DNA from: Cytidiella melzeri
Lineage: Eukaryota; Basidiomycota; Agaricomycetes; Polyporales; Irpicaceae
Assembly: GCA_022592445.1 (NCBI GenBank)
Contig: JABYQR010000206.1
Location: forward strand, 18,279 to 82,278
Direction of reading: 5' to 3'
DNA: 64,000 nucleotides
In this document: piece after piece, positions 11,072-23,544 of the stretch
Layout: each line of letters opens with the position of its first letter
How positions within the stretch are numbered: the stretch's first letter is position 1
Made by a program: the position numbers and the translations under genes
The notes under the pieces: generated by a model
Database searches by the model: none
Seen by the model: the letters and a program-made list of their open reading frames with translations, nothing else
What the model was told of the DNA's origin: nothing

Positions 11072-13943
11072 TCAAACAAGCAACAAAAGCTCTCCCTGCG
11101 ACTCCCTCATCACCTCCCTCCAATTCACCGCCTGCCCATGAGGCTTATGCGCCCTCCTCGCCCACACCTGCTGCATCAACCCCTTCACCTCCACCACATT
11201 CCCCACCCCCTCCCCCTGCTGCGTATCCAACAACCGCATCAAAAACTCCCTCTGACTCAAATTGTCCGTCAAACACCCCGCAATACATATCCCAAACACG
11301 ACGCTCCGCAACACTGACCGAGAGAGCAGCGCCTTGTCGAGCGGGATCCGTCGTAAGCACTCGATGACGTCCGTCACGGATTCGATGATCTCGGGACACG
11401 ACGGGAAGTCGCCAGAGAGGACGGTGTGCAGGTAGAGTCGCGCCGAGGCGCGGAAAATGTCGTTTGTGAGGCTTCGTCGGATTTCCACCTCTGCATGCTC
11501 GTTGTTCATTGAACTGTTGGGCATCGACGACGTCGTCGACGGCGGCGGCGGCGGAGGTGGACCGAGGTGGGACATTGGCGGGGCCATCCCGTCGAGTCCC
11601 ATAACGTTTTGTTGGTGTTGATGTTGTTGATGATACTGTTGTTGTTGTTGATGTTGTTGGTGTTGTTGGTGTTGGTGGTGTTGGTTATACACCCCCGCCT
11701 GACCAAACTCAGGCGTATTATGCCCTGTCGCACGCATCGCAGACGGCGAACACGGTCCCCCAGGGTTAATATACTTCCTCTCGATCTCCATCCCCCTCTC
11801 GACGAGCTTCGGCACGCTCAACGCGTTCCGCATCATCTGCGACTCCTTCCAACACGCCAAATTCGAAATCTCCGCAATCGCGAGCACAATGTTGTTCTCG
11901 CATCCCATGACCGGCAACATGCTCGTCTCGGGCGGACTACTGTGCCGCCTCGTCCCCGTCCCGTTCATCATCATCGTCGTCATCATCCCCCCATTGACAG
12001 TCGGCTCCTCGATGTACGCCCGGTTCGTAGTATCAAACAACTGCCGGTACGTCTCCAAAAACTGAGGCACCCTCTGCGTCGTCACACTCGCCAACACATC
12101 AAACCACATCGTCGTCTTGATAATAAACCGCGTACTCTCCGTACAATGCTTCATCACGTCCTCAGGCCCGTAAAACCGGTTGTTCGTCAACACCCCGTCC
12201 ACGTACTTGCTCGCAACAAGCAAAAACTGCTCCCACGCCCCTCGCCCGCCTTTGAACAAGATCGTCGAAATCGCGTGCAACCCCGCCATCGCGTCCCCCT
12301 CGGTAAAATGCTGCGTCTGCGATAACCTCGTGAACAACCGGTGGTACATGTAGTCCACTGGGACCATGGCACCGCCGACTCCTCCTCCACCACCACCAAC
12401 ACCACCACCACCACCACCACCGTGGGTGATGCTGAAGGTGCCATTGGGGTACGTCGAATATCGGTTTGTGCGATCGCGATGGTAGGCGGCAAGGACGCAG
12501 GCGGCGTCGCGTGCAGACGGACTGGTTCGTATGAGCTCGTATATGAAGGATCGGATGGAGGATTGGTCGGAGAGCAGGTACTGTATCGGCAACACATTCG
12601 ACATGTAATGCTGAACTAGATCTTTCTGCTCGAAAGGAATGACGGAGTCGTACGATCCCATCGTGGGTGGTATTGGCACGTACTCTTGCGACGGTAGAGA
12701 GTTCTGCAAGTCATCATCAGTAGTGTCCTCCAGATACCCATTCGACATGGTATACAGTGGCGAAAAGGAACTTTGCACCGACGGAGGAAACGCTGGAGTG
12801 ACGCGAACGGCGAGATAGTTGGCATGGACAGCAGGCGACGATGTTGATGTTGATGAGTAGGCAGACGAATACCCAGATGCAGAGGATTGCCCTGCCAACA
12901 GAGAGGGCATTAAGCACAATACATTCATAATACACTAATAACGGTACTGAGTCTTACAGGACGACGAGGGAGCAGAAGTAGACATGGAAGGCACTAGACT
13001 AGCGGGGGATAAAATAGTGTTTGGCTGGGTTGAATACAAGATGTCGGTGGGAAGAATTTGACCACGCCCCATGGACGCATCGGGAGCGTGGCCGTGCGGA
13101 TGGGAATTCAATTCTGGAAGATGGGGAGCCCAGGCTGCACGAAATTACTACCGAGTGGATTATACGAGAACATGGAAGAGTACATACTAGTTTGCTGCTG
13201 CTGTGACTGGGGAGCGTACGAATGCTGCTGGTCCGACGGAGGCATCGATGGAGCGTGGTGATACTGCGACGGATCCCGAGGATCTCGCACGTAAGAGGTC
13301 ATCGGACCCTGTTGCTGCCTGGCTGGCTCGTTTGAGGCAGCAGAAAGCGTAGGAGTGGGGGGAGTAGATGCTCCGTGAGGGGTGGCCTGAAGGTTCTCGA
13401 CGAGGACAAGAACTGGGGGTTCACCCTCGCTTGAGCGGGGACCAGAGCCAGAGTGGCCCTTTATCATCCCCTGCGACGCCAAAAACGTCTTGATCTTTTC
13501 GCGGAGTTCCGTAACACTATTGTTTTCCTTGATTGTGTGGCGTCAGCTTTTTTTTTCTTCGCTCGAAGAGCTGACACAGTGACTCACCCGCATCCAGTCG
13601 GGTCGCTTGGCTCCGAAACCGAGGCATTGGAGACGAAGACGAACGCAGGTCTGGCATGCCCCTTCACCGTTGGGTTGCTCGTCACATTTCTAGTAAAAAA
13701 AGAGGTGGATGAGCGTTGGGTGCGATGATCGCGATGGGGGGACGACAGGGGCAAGATAGGATGTGACGCCCGACGACGATGAGCGCGTACCTTTCGGCGA
13801 ATTCTGCAAGTATAGCAGCCCGACTTTGCTCTAACGGCGCCTTTTGGCTTGGGCGCTCCGGGTTTCTTTTGCGGCTGCTGGGATCGGGCGTTTGCAGAGA
13901 CGGAGGACATTGTCTTCCTCGGGGAGGGGAGGACGTCCGTCAT
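11072..13943 (-). CDS. Zn2Cys6 fungal transcription factor, paralogue 2 (complete)
   Basis: Nuclear regulator with an N-terminal zinc binuclear cluster and a C-terminal fungal regulatory domain of the Fungal_trans_2 type. Exons (minus): 13791..13943, 13588..13689, 13152..13527, 12958..13113, 11072..12891, giving 868 residues in frame. The cluster reads GCYTCRIRRK then KCDEQPNGEGACQTC, ending LQCLGFGAKRPDWMR; an intron follows RRK exactly as in the paralogue at 1..1588. The middle region has Ser/Pro/Gln-rich linkers, a Gly run, a His/Gln-rich run and a Pro run. The regulatory part starts near DLVQHYMSNVLPIQYLL. The last helical block contains the AGCLTDN region. ATG 13943 was chosen because it precedes a short basic leader before the cluster; an upstream in-frame codon exists. 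The third intron (13114..13151) would be only 38 nt but restores the frame and matches the paralogue's intron phase. Targets are unknown. Confidence 0.88.
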
Positions 13944-16900
13944 GGGGGGCGGAGCGGTGGCTGGCTGTGTGGACGACGTGGTGGGCAACGACGAGGGGGG
14001 GTTGAAGTGGCGAATATAAAAGTGGGGAGATGGGAGGCAGAGGCAGGGCGTGAGGCGGTGGATTGGAACGGACGAGAGGTATATGTACTCTGGGCGCTGG
14101 GGCGAACCGTGTGAATTCAACAGAGAAGACGGCGGCTAGGAGCTTTCCTTATAAGGGGTCGCCCAGAGGGAGGAGCGAGACCCCGGGAGCACCCTCTGCT
14201 CGAGAAGAAAAACTCGGCTGAGACGCCCCGCCCCTATTAGACGCCCTCGGGGTCCTCACTGATCGGGAACTCGCATCCCCCGGGGAGACGTGGGAGAAAT
14301 CTGACGCTCATTTGCCCAGAACCCAATCTGGCAGCCAATCACATTTTGGGGCGTCTGTCTTTTTATCTTTTTTTTTATTCTTCTTCCTCCGTCCTCGCAG
14401 CTGCTCCGTCCTCGACGTCTGCAGGCTCAGGCGACAAGTGCAGCAGGGGTACACGTAATGGCGTCGGCCTCGTGGGGAGGTCATTCGCCCGGGTCGAGTG
14501 GGGTCACAAGGACGACAGCACAGCCGCTTGAGATCGGAGATATGTCACGTCGTCACACGTCCATGCCAGATCTCGTAAGGCACCCGCCCACTTCGGCCCT
14601 TTACCCACTCTCCAGATCCGGCGTCTGCGTGGCCACCGTCCATACAAGTACACACCTACAGTACTTACACACCGCGCTTGTCCTTTGCTGCACCCGGCTC
14701 TCTCGTCCGACCTCGTATACTATACTGATGCGGCGAATTCAAAGCTGTTGTTGTAAACAGGTATGTCTTCCTTTTCCTCGTCCACTGTTAGGTAATTCTA
14801 CGAGCACCATCGGAAGTTGACATCCCGTCAATCCGTCCAGCAGCGCCGTGTGACCCGGTGCGTTGACAGCCACCAGCAACATCTTCGCAGCGACACAATC
14901 AAACTGAATCCTCCTCCCAGCTAACTGCGTTCGTCGTTGGCATCACACCGCCTGTCACTGTCATCCCCTCGAGTCGTTCCTAGCCGCCTCCCACACTAAA
15001 ACGACACTTGCTATCCTCTGACAGCCCGCAACCGAGCTAATCCAAACGAACCACTGCACTTCATGGTCTATGCGGCACACGATGCTCACTCGAGATTTCC
15101 TCTCCTGACCTAGTCGCGTCGATTTTGTCTACCATCTCGTGCCGCTGCTAGGTCTTCGAAAAGTCTATCCAACTACCTCGCTAGCTAAACTCTCTGCCAC
15201 TGTTACTCGGTCTCTGCTCTTCAATCGGCCAGGAACATCTCCAACAGGAAAACCGCGCTCCATCTTTACGCCTCCATCTTACTCTCGCATGACCGGATAA
15301 CTAGTGGCTTTGCCTTGGCACGTTGAGCGGCCAAGTCGGGCGGACAAATGTTCATACTCAACAACGAGCTTAATCATTCCAACGTGGAGACGCTATACTG
15401 TATCTGCAACCGACTCTTTTCTCAGTGGCTTATTCTTCCAGAATGTGACACTCATCGTTGGAAAACTGAACTCGGTTTCGACTTCGACCTTTGCTTTAAT
15501 AATCCATTATGACTCTCTTGGCTCGGCCGACTAGTCTTACATTCGTCAAAGCTCGGTATCCGTCGCCGCCAATTGCTGCGCGCAAAGACAGTGCGCAGCT
15601 ATAAATAAATCAAAACGGCATCCTCAGGCCGCGGCCGTCCCTGCTCCCGCACACATATCGTATGTCCCCACCCTCTACGGTGCAACGGTCCGCTATCCAA
15701 AGACTTTCTCTCTCAAAGCTGGTCCTTTGGTTAAGGCTGTCGGTCGTCGTCGCGTCGATCTTGCAGCCAAGGGTGGCAAATGGACGCATGGCGCACAGAT
15801 AATTAACCCTATTACCGATCGAAACATTGCACCGCTGCTGCACATTGCCAACGCTATATGGTGTGCATCGAAAAGCGTATCCTTACACAGCCCCAAGATT
15901 ATGTCACAAAGCATTCGTCTTCCCGCCGGCTACACATTTTGCTGCGAGGATTTTCTTCACAGACTACTCACGCTTTGAGAGGAGAGAGACGCGGGATCGA
16001 AGGGAACGACGATTCGGCAAAAGGAGGGGCGTCTTACGCAATCATCTACAAAAACCGAGAAAGGACACGAAGATGACGTGTGCGCTTTGCCCTTTGAAAG
16101 AGGGTGGCTCGGGCGGTCTAGCACACCTCGGATGTTGTTGGAATTCTGGATAGCTGGATGGTTGTTGATTAGGCAGCTCGTTATATTGGCGTTCCCAATC
16201 TCCTCAAACGTGCGGTCGCGGCGAGCGTGATGGCATCTATCAGCGTACCAGCACCAAAGTACATGCTGTGTATGTTACGATTTTTGTTTGTTTCAAGCGT
16301 GACATGACAACCGACTGACCGACGATCTCTCATACGACTCCGGCGCCCAAATGAGGGTAGATGAGGGTAGGTACCGTAATTACCGTCCCACAAATCATTT
16401 TTGATTTTATCCCAAAACATTTTCGCGCTAGCTTTATGCATTCGATCGTCGGTTTTGATCGATCTATCTCTGTTTTTTCTGGCCTGCTTATGGGCGTTCT
16501 TAGTCCGCTCGGCTAACGAAAAGGGTTGTTGATTGTTTTTTCCATACTTGGTCGGAAGCTTTTGTGTTCGTCCGAATTCAAAATGGTAGTGTTCCTCTTT
16601 CCCCTCACCACAGCCTCCTCCTGATAGAGACAGCTACATACAAAAGACAGCGATGAGCAGATGACGTCGATTACATGTTGTACATGTACAATGTCTACTG
16701 CTTGATAGAATACGATTGCGTCGATACGGCATCGCACCATGTATGTATGTATGTACAGCAGAAAAACTCCTCACTTTTCAACTGACCCAACTGAAGAATA
16801 CAAAAAACGAGGCGTTCATCTCACCAACCTGAACCAAAAGACAAACAAAAGCTGAGAGCAATGGCACGGCATGGCATGGTATTCCTATGAAGTTGTTCGC

Positions 16901-18866
16901 GGGAAGGACAGAGAGGTACTTTCAATAATAAATGGCAGCATGTATGTAGCCGAATCTAAAAAACTCAAAGATCGCAGTTCGGTTTTTTTGCAATGCATTG
17001 CAAAAATGTTTCACCTTGGAAATTTGGTTTGGGACCGCCGGGTCGCGTCGCTGTATGAGTAAGCAATATTCAACCGATAAATCGGGAATGAATTCGAATG
17101 ACACTGTACATATGCAGGCTTACTACAATCAATGTATAAATTCTCTTCAAGCCGAAATTGTATAGCGTACGCGTGTTTCATTGTCTCTGCCTTTTGATTC
17201 TTTCGAGTTCCCTTATCACTACCCTTGGCTGTCTCCCTATAGCTGCTGCTTGCTTGTGGAGAGTTGTGGTACGGCAGGGTCATTCGAACATCGCCCGGGG
17301 GGTCCTACTGTTATCCTTCTCTTCGACTTCATACGCGGACTCGGATGAGTTTACGCGCAAGGTGAGCACGAGAGTTAAGAATGTTAACTGTACCAAACCA
17401 AAGATATAAATCCTCTTTCAGTCTTCCCAACCCTGGCAACTCCTCACTCGGATGTTTCATCATGCGCATAGGCGTTTGCGTGGCACATCGTATCGCCATA
17501 GTAGCTCTTCAAACCTTAATGCAAACGACGTCCGAGACGTTTGCAATCAACTCAACGCGCAACAACAAAAACTACCCTCCGCTCATCCAAACCTTGCATA
17601 TACAGTAGCCTACAAGTAATGTATGTAAAACCACGACCAACACTGTGCTCGTCGAAGCAGAAACATCAGTGCAACCGCCACCCCAAGCCTACTAGCCTGT
17701 CACACACACCACGCCCCACCACATACCAACCCACCACGTAACGTATCATTTTTTCCCGACAGTGGGCGCACACACGAAAAATTAAAAAACGTTAAATCCC
17801 TTTCCATCTACTGCATGTATGTATAGGGAAGTGAATCATGGAAGGAATGCTATTCTACTACTACTACTACTTAGTGACCTGCAGCTGGGTGGGCTGGATT
17901 TGGGCAATGGGAAAAACGCCAGCAGCTTGGTGGCGTAAAGCGTATATAAACGCAGGCGCGCCATTTTTTCTGTCACTCACTGTGGCACGCCAGGCTATAG
18001 ATCTGAGCGCTGGGCACAAAGGGAGAACGACGATGCTTGAAGCTTTGAAGAGGCACCCCGCCGTGGTGAACGACATATTTTGTTATTTGGTTATTAAGAA
18101 TGCACACTGCGACTCTCTGTACATGTATTATCGTTCAACGTTGCGAACCGCTACCATGACCGGGTTATTTATACAATCACTTTACGAGCTGGTGAGAGTA
18201 GCGGTTTTATTGATTTTTTGCAGACCATCGTTCAACTTCTTCCCGAATGACGAATAAGTAAATGGTAGCTCAATTTTGATGGGCGTCGGTCAACGAAAGT
18301 ACACATCCTCAATCAAAAAAAGTTGAACAGCTTTCTTAACTTGATGTATCACTTTGCAGTGAGGCATGTGAGGACTCTCAGCACCGCAGTCTAAGAGATC
18401 AGTGCGGCCACGAGTACGTTTGCCCATCAAACGGTCAAACAGGATTCACAAATGCGGAGGGATCTCGCTACACTACAACAAGACATGCAGTTGATGGACA
18501 GGATACGCGACGTAAATGATTTCAGGATGCAGTGCCGCTGCTGCTTGATGATTGTGAAAGTTCAAAATGAACAAAACACGAAAAACGCACGGCACCAATT
18601 CTCCACATGTACATATGTATTCTTCCCTGCATTAGATTGAGAAAGCGTAAGAGAGAGAGAAGAAAAAAAAACCAAAAACTAGAACAGAAAAAACAAGATG
18701 CCATCACAAAAGAACAAAGAAAGAAAAAACACACATCGGTAGTACTGTAATCCTACAACCTCACCATAGTTCTCTCTTCGCCCTACTCATCATAGACTAA
18801 AGGCGCTTCGCTTCTCCTCCTCCTCCTCCACAAAAAAAGCCTAGACCACGAAGCCACAAGCCACGA
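13944..18866. other. 4.9 kb gene-free stretch between transcription factor 2 and the double-PH gene
   Basis: No exon chain with a recognisable domain was found on either strand. The first 400 bases are GC-rich and promoter-like for the minus-strand factor. From about 16.4 kb the DNA becomes AT-richer, with ATGT/GTAC-type short repeats (for example GTATGTATGTATGTAC near 16741) and A-runs near 18660-18700. Open frames at 15535..15978 and 17838..18257 (both plus) were examined: neither has a recognisable domain, and the first has no early ATG. The length is large for this otherwise compact genome, so it may be an extended control region or contain non-coding transcripts. Confidence 0.5.
14147..14156. 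promoter_or_regulatory. CArG-like palindrome upstream of transcription factor 2
   Basis: CCTTATAAGG is a perfect match to the CC(A/T)6GG CArG box bound by MADS-box (SRF/Mcm1-type) factors. It lies about 200 bp upstream of the ATG at 13943, within a GC-rich stretch. It could also act as a TATA-like element because it contains TTATAA. A CCAAT sequence occurs further out near 14334. Function is inferred from motif and position only. Confidence 0.3.
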
Positions 18867-20928
18867 TCAAGCTTCCTGAGAAACAGCAGACGCACTGCCT
18901 CCTCCCCCGCCACCGCTCGATATAGCAGGGATCGTCGGATGCGATAAGAAGCTCCCGGCCCCGCTCAAACTGAGCCTTCGTGCGAACGAGTCACGACGTC
19001 GATGTCCACTGCCGCCCCCCGCACCTGTGGACGACCCAACAAGCGTGTGAGAGCTTCCGGGGCCGGAAGAGGATGAAGTAGAGGCCCCGTGAATCGTTGG
19101 ACCTCCTCCACCTCCTCCTCCTTGCTCAGACACAGAAGGCAAAGACACCGATGCTGACGCTGTAGTCTTCCAAATTGCAGGAGCAGGAGGCACTGCGACG
19201 GCGGCAGTAGTGAAACTGGGTGGATTGGCAGGTGTGTTCTGCGAGGGAAGCGGGGCAGGGAGAGAATGAGATTGCGATGGGCCACCGTGGGTGTGGACAG
19301 CCGCCGAATCTCCCGGAACGACCGATCGTCGAGCGATGAGCGCCCGAATGGCACTGAGCCACTTGATCTCTTCCTCCTCGCTCGGTGCACAGACGAGCAG
19401 CGTTCGCTTGGTGGAAACGATCTTGAACGTGTGTTTGCCTTCTCCGCCGTCGTGTTCGTCCCCGTCTTTGGAAGAGTGATGCGGCGGCGATAGGGCAAGG
19501 GCAGGCTGCGCAGGTCGTGCAGGCAGAGCGTATTCGAGAGCGTCTAGAACTTGCGCCAAGGGGATGGATCTGTGAGGCTTGGTGTCCTGGAAGATGACGG
19601 TGGAAGACGAATCACGAAAGCGATGAAGGGGAGAACAAAGGGAGCGATGCCATGAACACGCAGGGCAAGTAGGGAAGCGCACGGGACAAGTAGACACAAG
19701 GGCAGGCACGTCAGCGATTCATTGAACTCTATCTGCACGAGGAGGACTAGAACGCACCATGTGGCTCCGCGAATACACAAGCTTGTCACCGGTAAGAACA
19801 AACCAGCGGTTATGCCAAATATGTCGTCGTGAGCCGCACTTCATCAGGTATCCGGATAGAATAACTTTCGAGGTATCAATGGACCCCGGTTGTTTGGAGG
19901 GTGAGGCGATGTCGGATGCAGCTGCTGGAATGGCATGTGGGATCTTAGGAGTAGGCCGGGGCATGCTCGACGAAGCATCGTCTGATTCGGACGACGTCAG
20001 GTGGTGATTATACGGCGAATGGGACATGGAAGGCGAGGCTGGAGGTGCAGTCTGTTGCTGTTGCTGGTAGGAGTGGCGTTGGGAAACAGTCCTGGGTATC
20101 GGTATCGGGGCGGTAACCGAGCTTTGTGTGGATGTCGCCTGCAGACTTGTCCGGGCATCGGTGATGGCTTTTACCCATTCCGTCACGTCCTGCGGCGAGC
20201 CGGCTTGCAGATAGAAAGTTCGCGTAGGCGATACCAAGACGAACGTGTTCTCGTGCTTCTTGAGTTGCACGAATGTGGATGAATGTATCTCGGAAAGTTC
20301 AAGGAGGCGGAGGAGCTTGTACTCTGCCGATGTTTTGTAAAAGGCTAAATGAGCAGGCCGTAATACAAACCATCGTTTCTTCCAGGTCTGCCGCAATGAT
20401 TCGCAGCGATATCGTCACCAATGAGCGCATGGTCTGGAAGAGCGGGCACACGAGTAGCTACACACCTTGCGCCGTTCTCCCTTCTTCCACAGGTAGCCAG
20501 TTTTTAGCACAGTTTCATCATGGGATCCTCTGGGCCGTCCAGCCGTTTGCGTTTTCCAGCCGTCCTCCTCGTCCTCCTCGTCCTCTTCAGACTCCTCTCC
20601 GCTGCTTCTTCTTTCGGCTATAACTTGTAGTGGTGGATGTGTGAGACTGCCGACGCCATGGGATAGACTGATGGGTGTTAGAGGCGGAACAGAATGGTTC
20701 TCTGGCGATAACACTGAGTCTGAGTCGGACTCGGTGCCCGAGATGGGCGCGGTAGTAACAGCTGGCTTCTGTAAACGATGGTATGCATGAGAATGCTACG
20801 TAGGCATCAAGAGAAAGGTCATAGTTGACCTTTGGCACCGGCCTAGCCGCTGAATGCACCGAGAGCTTGCGAGTTACCTCTTGATGTGAAGGCGGAGGTG
20901 CTGAACGCGATGCGGTTGCAGGGGACAT
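18867..20928 (-). CDS. Tandem pleckstrin-homology (PH) domain protein
   Basis: Probable membrane-phosphoinositide-binding adaptor. Exons (minus): 20830..20928, 20466..20768, 19758..20387, 18867..19586, giving 583 residues in frame. PH1 (about residues 118-205) begins TVLKTGYLWKKGERRK, continues TWKKRWFVLRP across an intron, and ends with the C-terminal helix tryptophan in VTEWVKAI. PH2 (about 313-435) begins KVILSGYLMKCGSRR, HNRWFVLTGDKLVY, and ends EEIKWLSAIRALIARR. Between them is a Ser/Pro/Gln-rich linker, and the tail is Gly/Ser-rich with RRRDSFARRLS, which looks like a phosphorylation-prone basic patch. The N-terminus carries an acidic run. Domain order resembles fungal double-PH proteins that bind PI lipids at the plasma membrane; lipid specificity cannot be read here. 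The first intron's donor is GTCAAC, which is weak, so that junction could shift a few codons. Confidence 0.85.
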
Positions 20929-21496
20929 GTTGTGGTAGTAGAGGTTGTTGAAGTTGGAGCTGCCTTCACTGCGGCAGTGCAGCGCAGGAGCCTGTGTAGA
21001 CTGGTCAGAGAAGCTTAGATGTTGCACTCGATGATGATCAGGTTTGAGGTGGATTGAGGCGGAGCGTGTTCGGAGTTTCTACCGAAAACCAGAGCGAGCT
21101 GCAATGGAAGCCGACTAACAGAGTCGGCGGTGGTAGTGATTGCGCAGATCGTCGCTGGAATTGTTGCTTGGAAGTGAGCACGTCGTGGACGAGTTCGAAA
21201 GGAAAGACGTAGACGGCGAGGCGAAATTTAAGCGCGCCGCCATCACAACTTGATACGGCCAATGTCGACGTTCACACAACACTCGCAGTCAATGGTATGA
21301 AGCGAACAGCAGTGTCCCCAATAGACTGGTGTTTGCCTGCAGGAACTGTCTCAATACTACTTCTAGTCGTCGAGTCCAGTGAGTAACAGCTAACATAGAC
21401 GGAGTTTGCCGCCCCAAGGAGATGGCGATGGCGATTTGGGATTCGCGTATATAAACCAGCGACCACCGCAACCTCCATCGTCCTGCAATATCCACC
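20929..21496. promoter_or_regulatory. Divergent promoter region (double-PH gene / ACBP gene), TATA box at 21448-21455
   Basis: This interval separates the start codons of two divergent genes. A clear TATATAAA lies at 21448..21455, 42 bases before the ACBP start codon on the plus strand, a distance that fits a short 5' leader. No comparable box is evident for the minus-strand gene. Minus-strand open frames inside the interval are not convincing coding sequence. Confidence 0.55.
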
Positions 21497-22128
21497 ATGT
21501 CTGAGGCAAAGTTCACCAAAGCTGCTGAGATTATCCAGAATCTTCCCAAGGATGGCCCTGTCAAGCCAACTCAGGAGGACCAGCTTTTCGTAAGAAGTTC
21601 GCTCATGCATCAGGAGATCTACTGCTCACTATCCCTCAAGTTTTACAGTCATTTCAAGCAAGGTATGCGCTCGCCAAGGAATGCATCCACATTGTATGCT
21701 AATCCACATCGGACAGCGACTGTTGGAGACGTCAACACTACACGCCCTGGTATGCTTGACTTCGTAGGAAAGGCCAAATGGTGAGTTGTCCTGACCGCTG
21801 AGAATCGGATGGCTTCCTCTAGCCTATCTTGGGCGCGATTGCCTCGGGCGTAGTCTAGTCATCGCAGCGCCGTATGCGCCCCCGATCTATGCGTGATGTT
21901 GTTGCTGACTTTGAATTCTATAGGGATGCCTGGAAGAAACTCGAGGGCACTTCCAAGGAGGATGCTCGTGCGGCGTACGTGAGCAGATTGCTAGAGGTTA
22001 GTAATGCGAGGCTTCTTTCATTACAAAGGATATGTGTTCACTAAGCTCACTTGGCTCTCCAGCTTCTCAAGGGTGTTGATGACGCGGAAACGAAGAAGTA
22101 TCTCGAAGAGCTTGAGGCCACGGCCTGA
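21497..22128 (+). CDS. ACB1: Acyl-CoA-binding protein (ACBP)
   Basis: Small cytosolic carrier of long-chain acyl-CoA esters, used in lipid synthesis and transport. Exons: 21497..21589, 21641..21662, 21717..21780, 21924..21996, 22063..22128, giving 105 residues, at the upper end of the family's usual size. The protein starts [17 protein letters not shown] and contains the family signature spread over exons 2-4: FYSHFKQ, then [30 protein letters not shown]. Residues expected to contact the CoA phosphate and acyl chain (Tyr in FYSHFKQ, the lysines in GKAKWDAW, the Tyr in AAYV) are present. Exon 2 is only 22 nt. A TATATAAA box stands 42 bases upstream. I see nothing abnormal; the gene looks intact. 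Confidence 0.96.
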
Positions 22129-22445
22129 GTACGTTTGCGGGCTAAACCACGAAGAAGATTGCTGCGCCATGCGTTGTACAATAATATATCCACACCATGC
22201 ACTTTTGACATGCAATCTTTCTGTGCGGCGCCGGCTTTGTATCAGTGCAACCTTGCGTACGCTATGTCCTTCAACGGGTGCTGCACTCGACCGATGCATG
22301 CTGACAGGACTTCGCGCTAACTGGATTTGAAGATCGTCAACGGTGTCGCCACGGACTTGGTCGTGACGGCATTCCGCAAACATATCATCGTTTGAATGAT
22401 TGTGCGGGTTGCCAACTTCCTTCTAGTTCGTGTCGCAGGGCGTGC

Positions 22446-23312
22446 TCAACATCTATCACAGTGCCCCCAAGTCCAAAGTCCATCGCTGAAACTGCGTACG
22501 ATGTCAGCGGTTTGATGCGCACGAAGGCACAGAGGCGCTCGCTCTATCACTTCGCAGGCAGTGCTCCATACAGTTCTCATGTTGGAGGAGCGACTTGAGC
22601 TTCGCAAGCGCTCCGACCGGGGTGAACGCCCTAGGTGGAAAGAAAGATGAAGACGTTCTTCCACAAGCTCGAGTGCTGACTCAGGTCGTTTCGGGTCGGG
22701 CATTGAGTCCAAGAACGTCAGCGTAGTCAGCCATCACACAGAATTGGCAAGGATCTAGTGCGAAGCCGAAACCCTTTGTAACAACTTGCGAAGGTAGCGC
22801 CCATGCATGTGAAGTTTGAACGAGTGCTGCGAGCGTCCTCTCGACATCAATATGTGGTAGCGACCCCGGAACCCCGACCCCAAACGCTCGACAGAATTCA
22901 CTGCAAGTCGGCGAGAGAGATCTCGCACAGAGATCGAACATCTTTCCTCGCCGCTAGCCGCCCTGTACACCTTCGAAGCTCACGGAGTTTCGGAGTCTGC
23001 ACTGCGGAGAGGCGCTCTCTGCGGGTGCGTGTCCTGAGGAGGGAGAAGGTCCCACATTTGACAATGACCCCCGAGGCAGACGGAGGCGCAGTAGCAAGCA
23101 GCACAGGAAGTGTCACGGTGATGATGTGTTGTGCCCCTGCAACCAGTAGTTCCTGTGGAATCGAGACGGGCAAGTCAGCATCCTTCGTCAGCCCTTCAAA
23201 CCAGCTGCATTTGCGAGTCCTCGTAGAAAAGTGGTCTTCGGGCGAAGGTGAGAGAGTTGGGGAGATTTACAACAGAGCCAGGGCCGATGCTGCCGCCTCT
23301 GCTCGGAGATAA
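22446..23312 (-). pseudogene. Possible decayed protein-coding remnant
   Basis: Several minus-strand frames here have protein-like composition but no continuous exon chain. The best piece (about 22898-23190) reads an amphipathic stretch including SIPQELLVAGAQHIITVT and LLATAPPSASGVIVKC, followed by an Arg/Leu-rich helix and an early stop. Another piece (22446-22712) is helix-like. No ATG-led start, consistent splice sites or domain could be found, so this may be a degraded gene or chance. No function is proposed. Confidence 0.2.
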
Positions 23313-23544
23313 AACCCGGACCAAGTCGCATGTTACACATCCATCTGTGCTAAAACTAGAATGGCTCACTGGTACACTTGCCGGATAGCGTCCTAATTGG
23401 TTTTGTCGCGCAAAGCCATCCGCTACTCGAGTGTCGCCTCGGCTGGCATGTAGGACGGTGCGTGGCACAGTGGCACGTTTTACGCCGACCGAGCCCGCAC
23501 ATTCTACCGAGCGAACAATTTTTGGAGCTTTGTTGACAGTAGCT

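Noticed and set aside
11567..12325. Large plus-strand frame opposite transcription factor 2 (252 codons)
   Set aside because: It is the mirror of the real minus-strand exon and reads His/Arg/Leu-rich sequence without motifs.
15535..15978. Long plus-strand open frame (147 codons) with protein-like stretches such as VPTLYGATVRYPKTFSLKAG
   Set aside because: No early ATG, no matching donor or acceptor upstream, no recognisable domain. Kept only as a note in the gene-free stretch.
17838..18257. ATG-led plus-strand frame of 139 codons with a YYYYY run near the start
   Set aside because: Composition is driven by a TAC repeat. No signal peptide, domain or neighbouring exon is visible.
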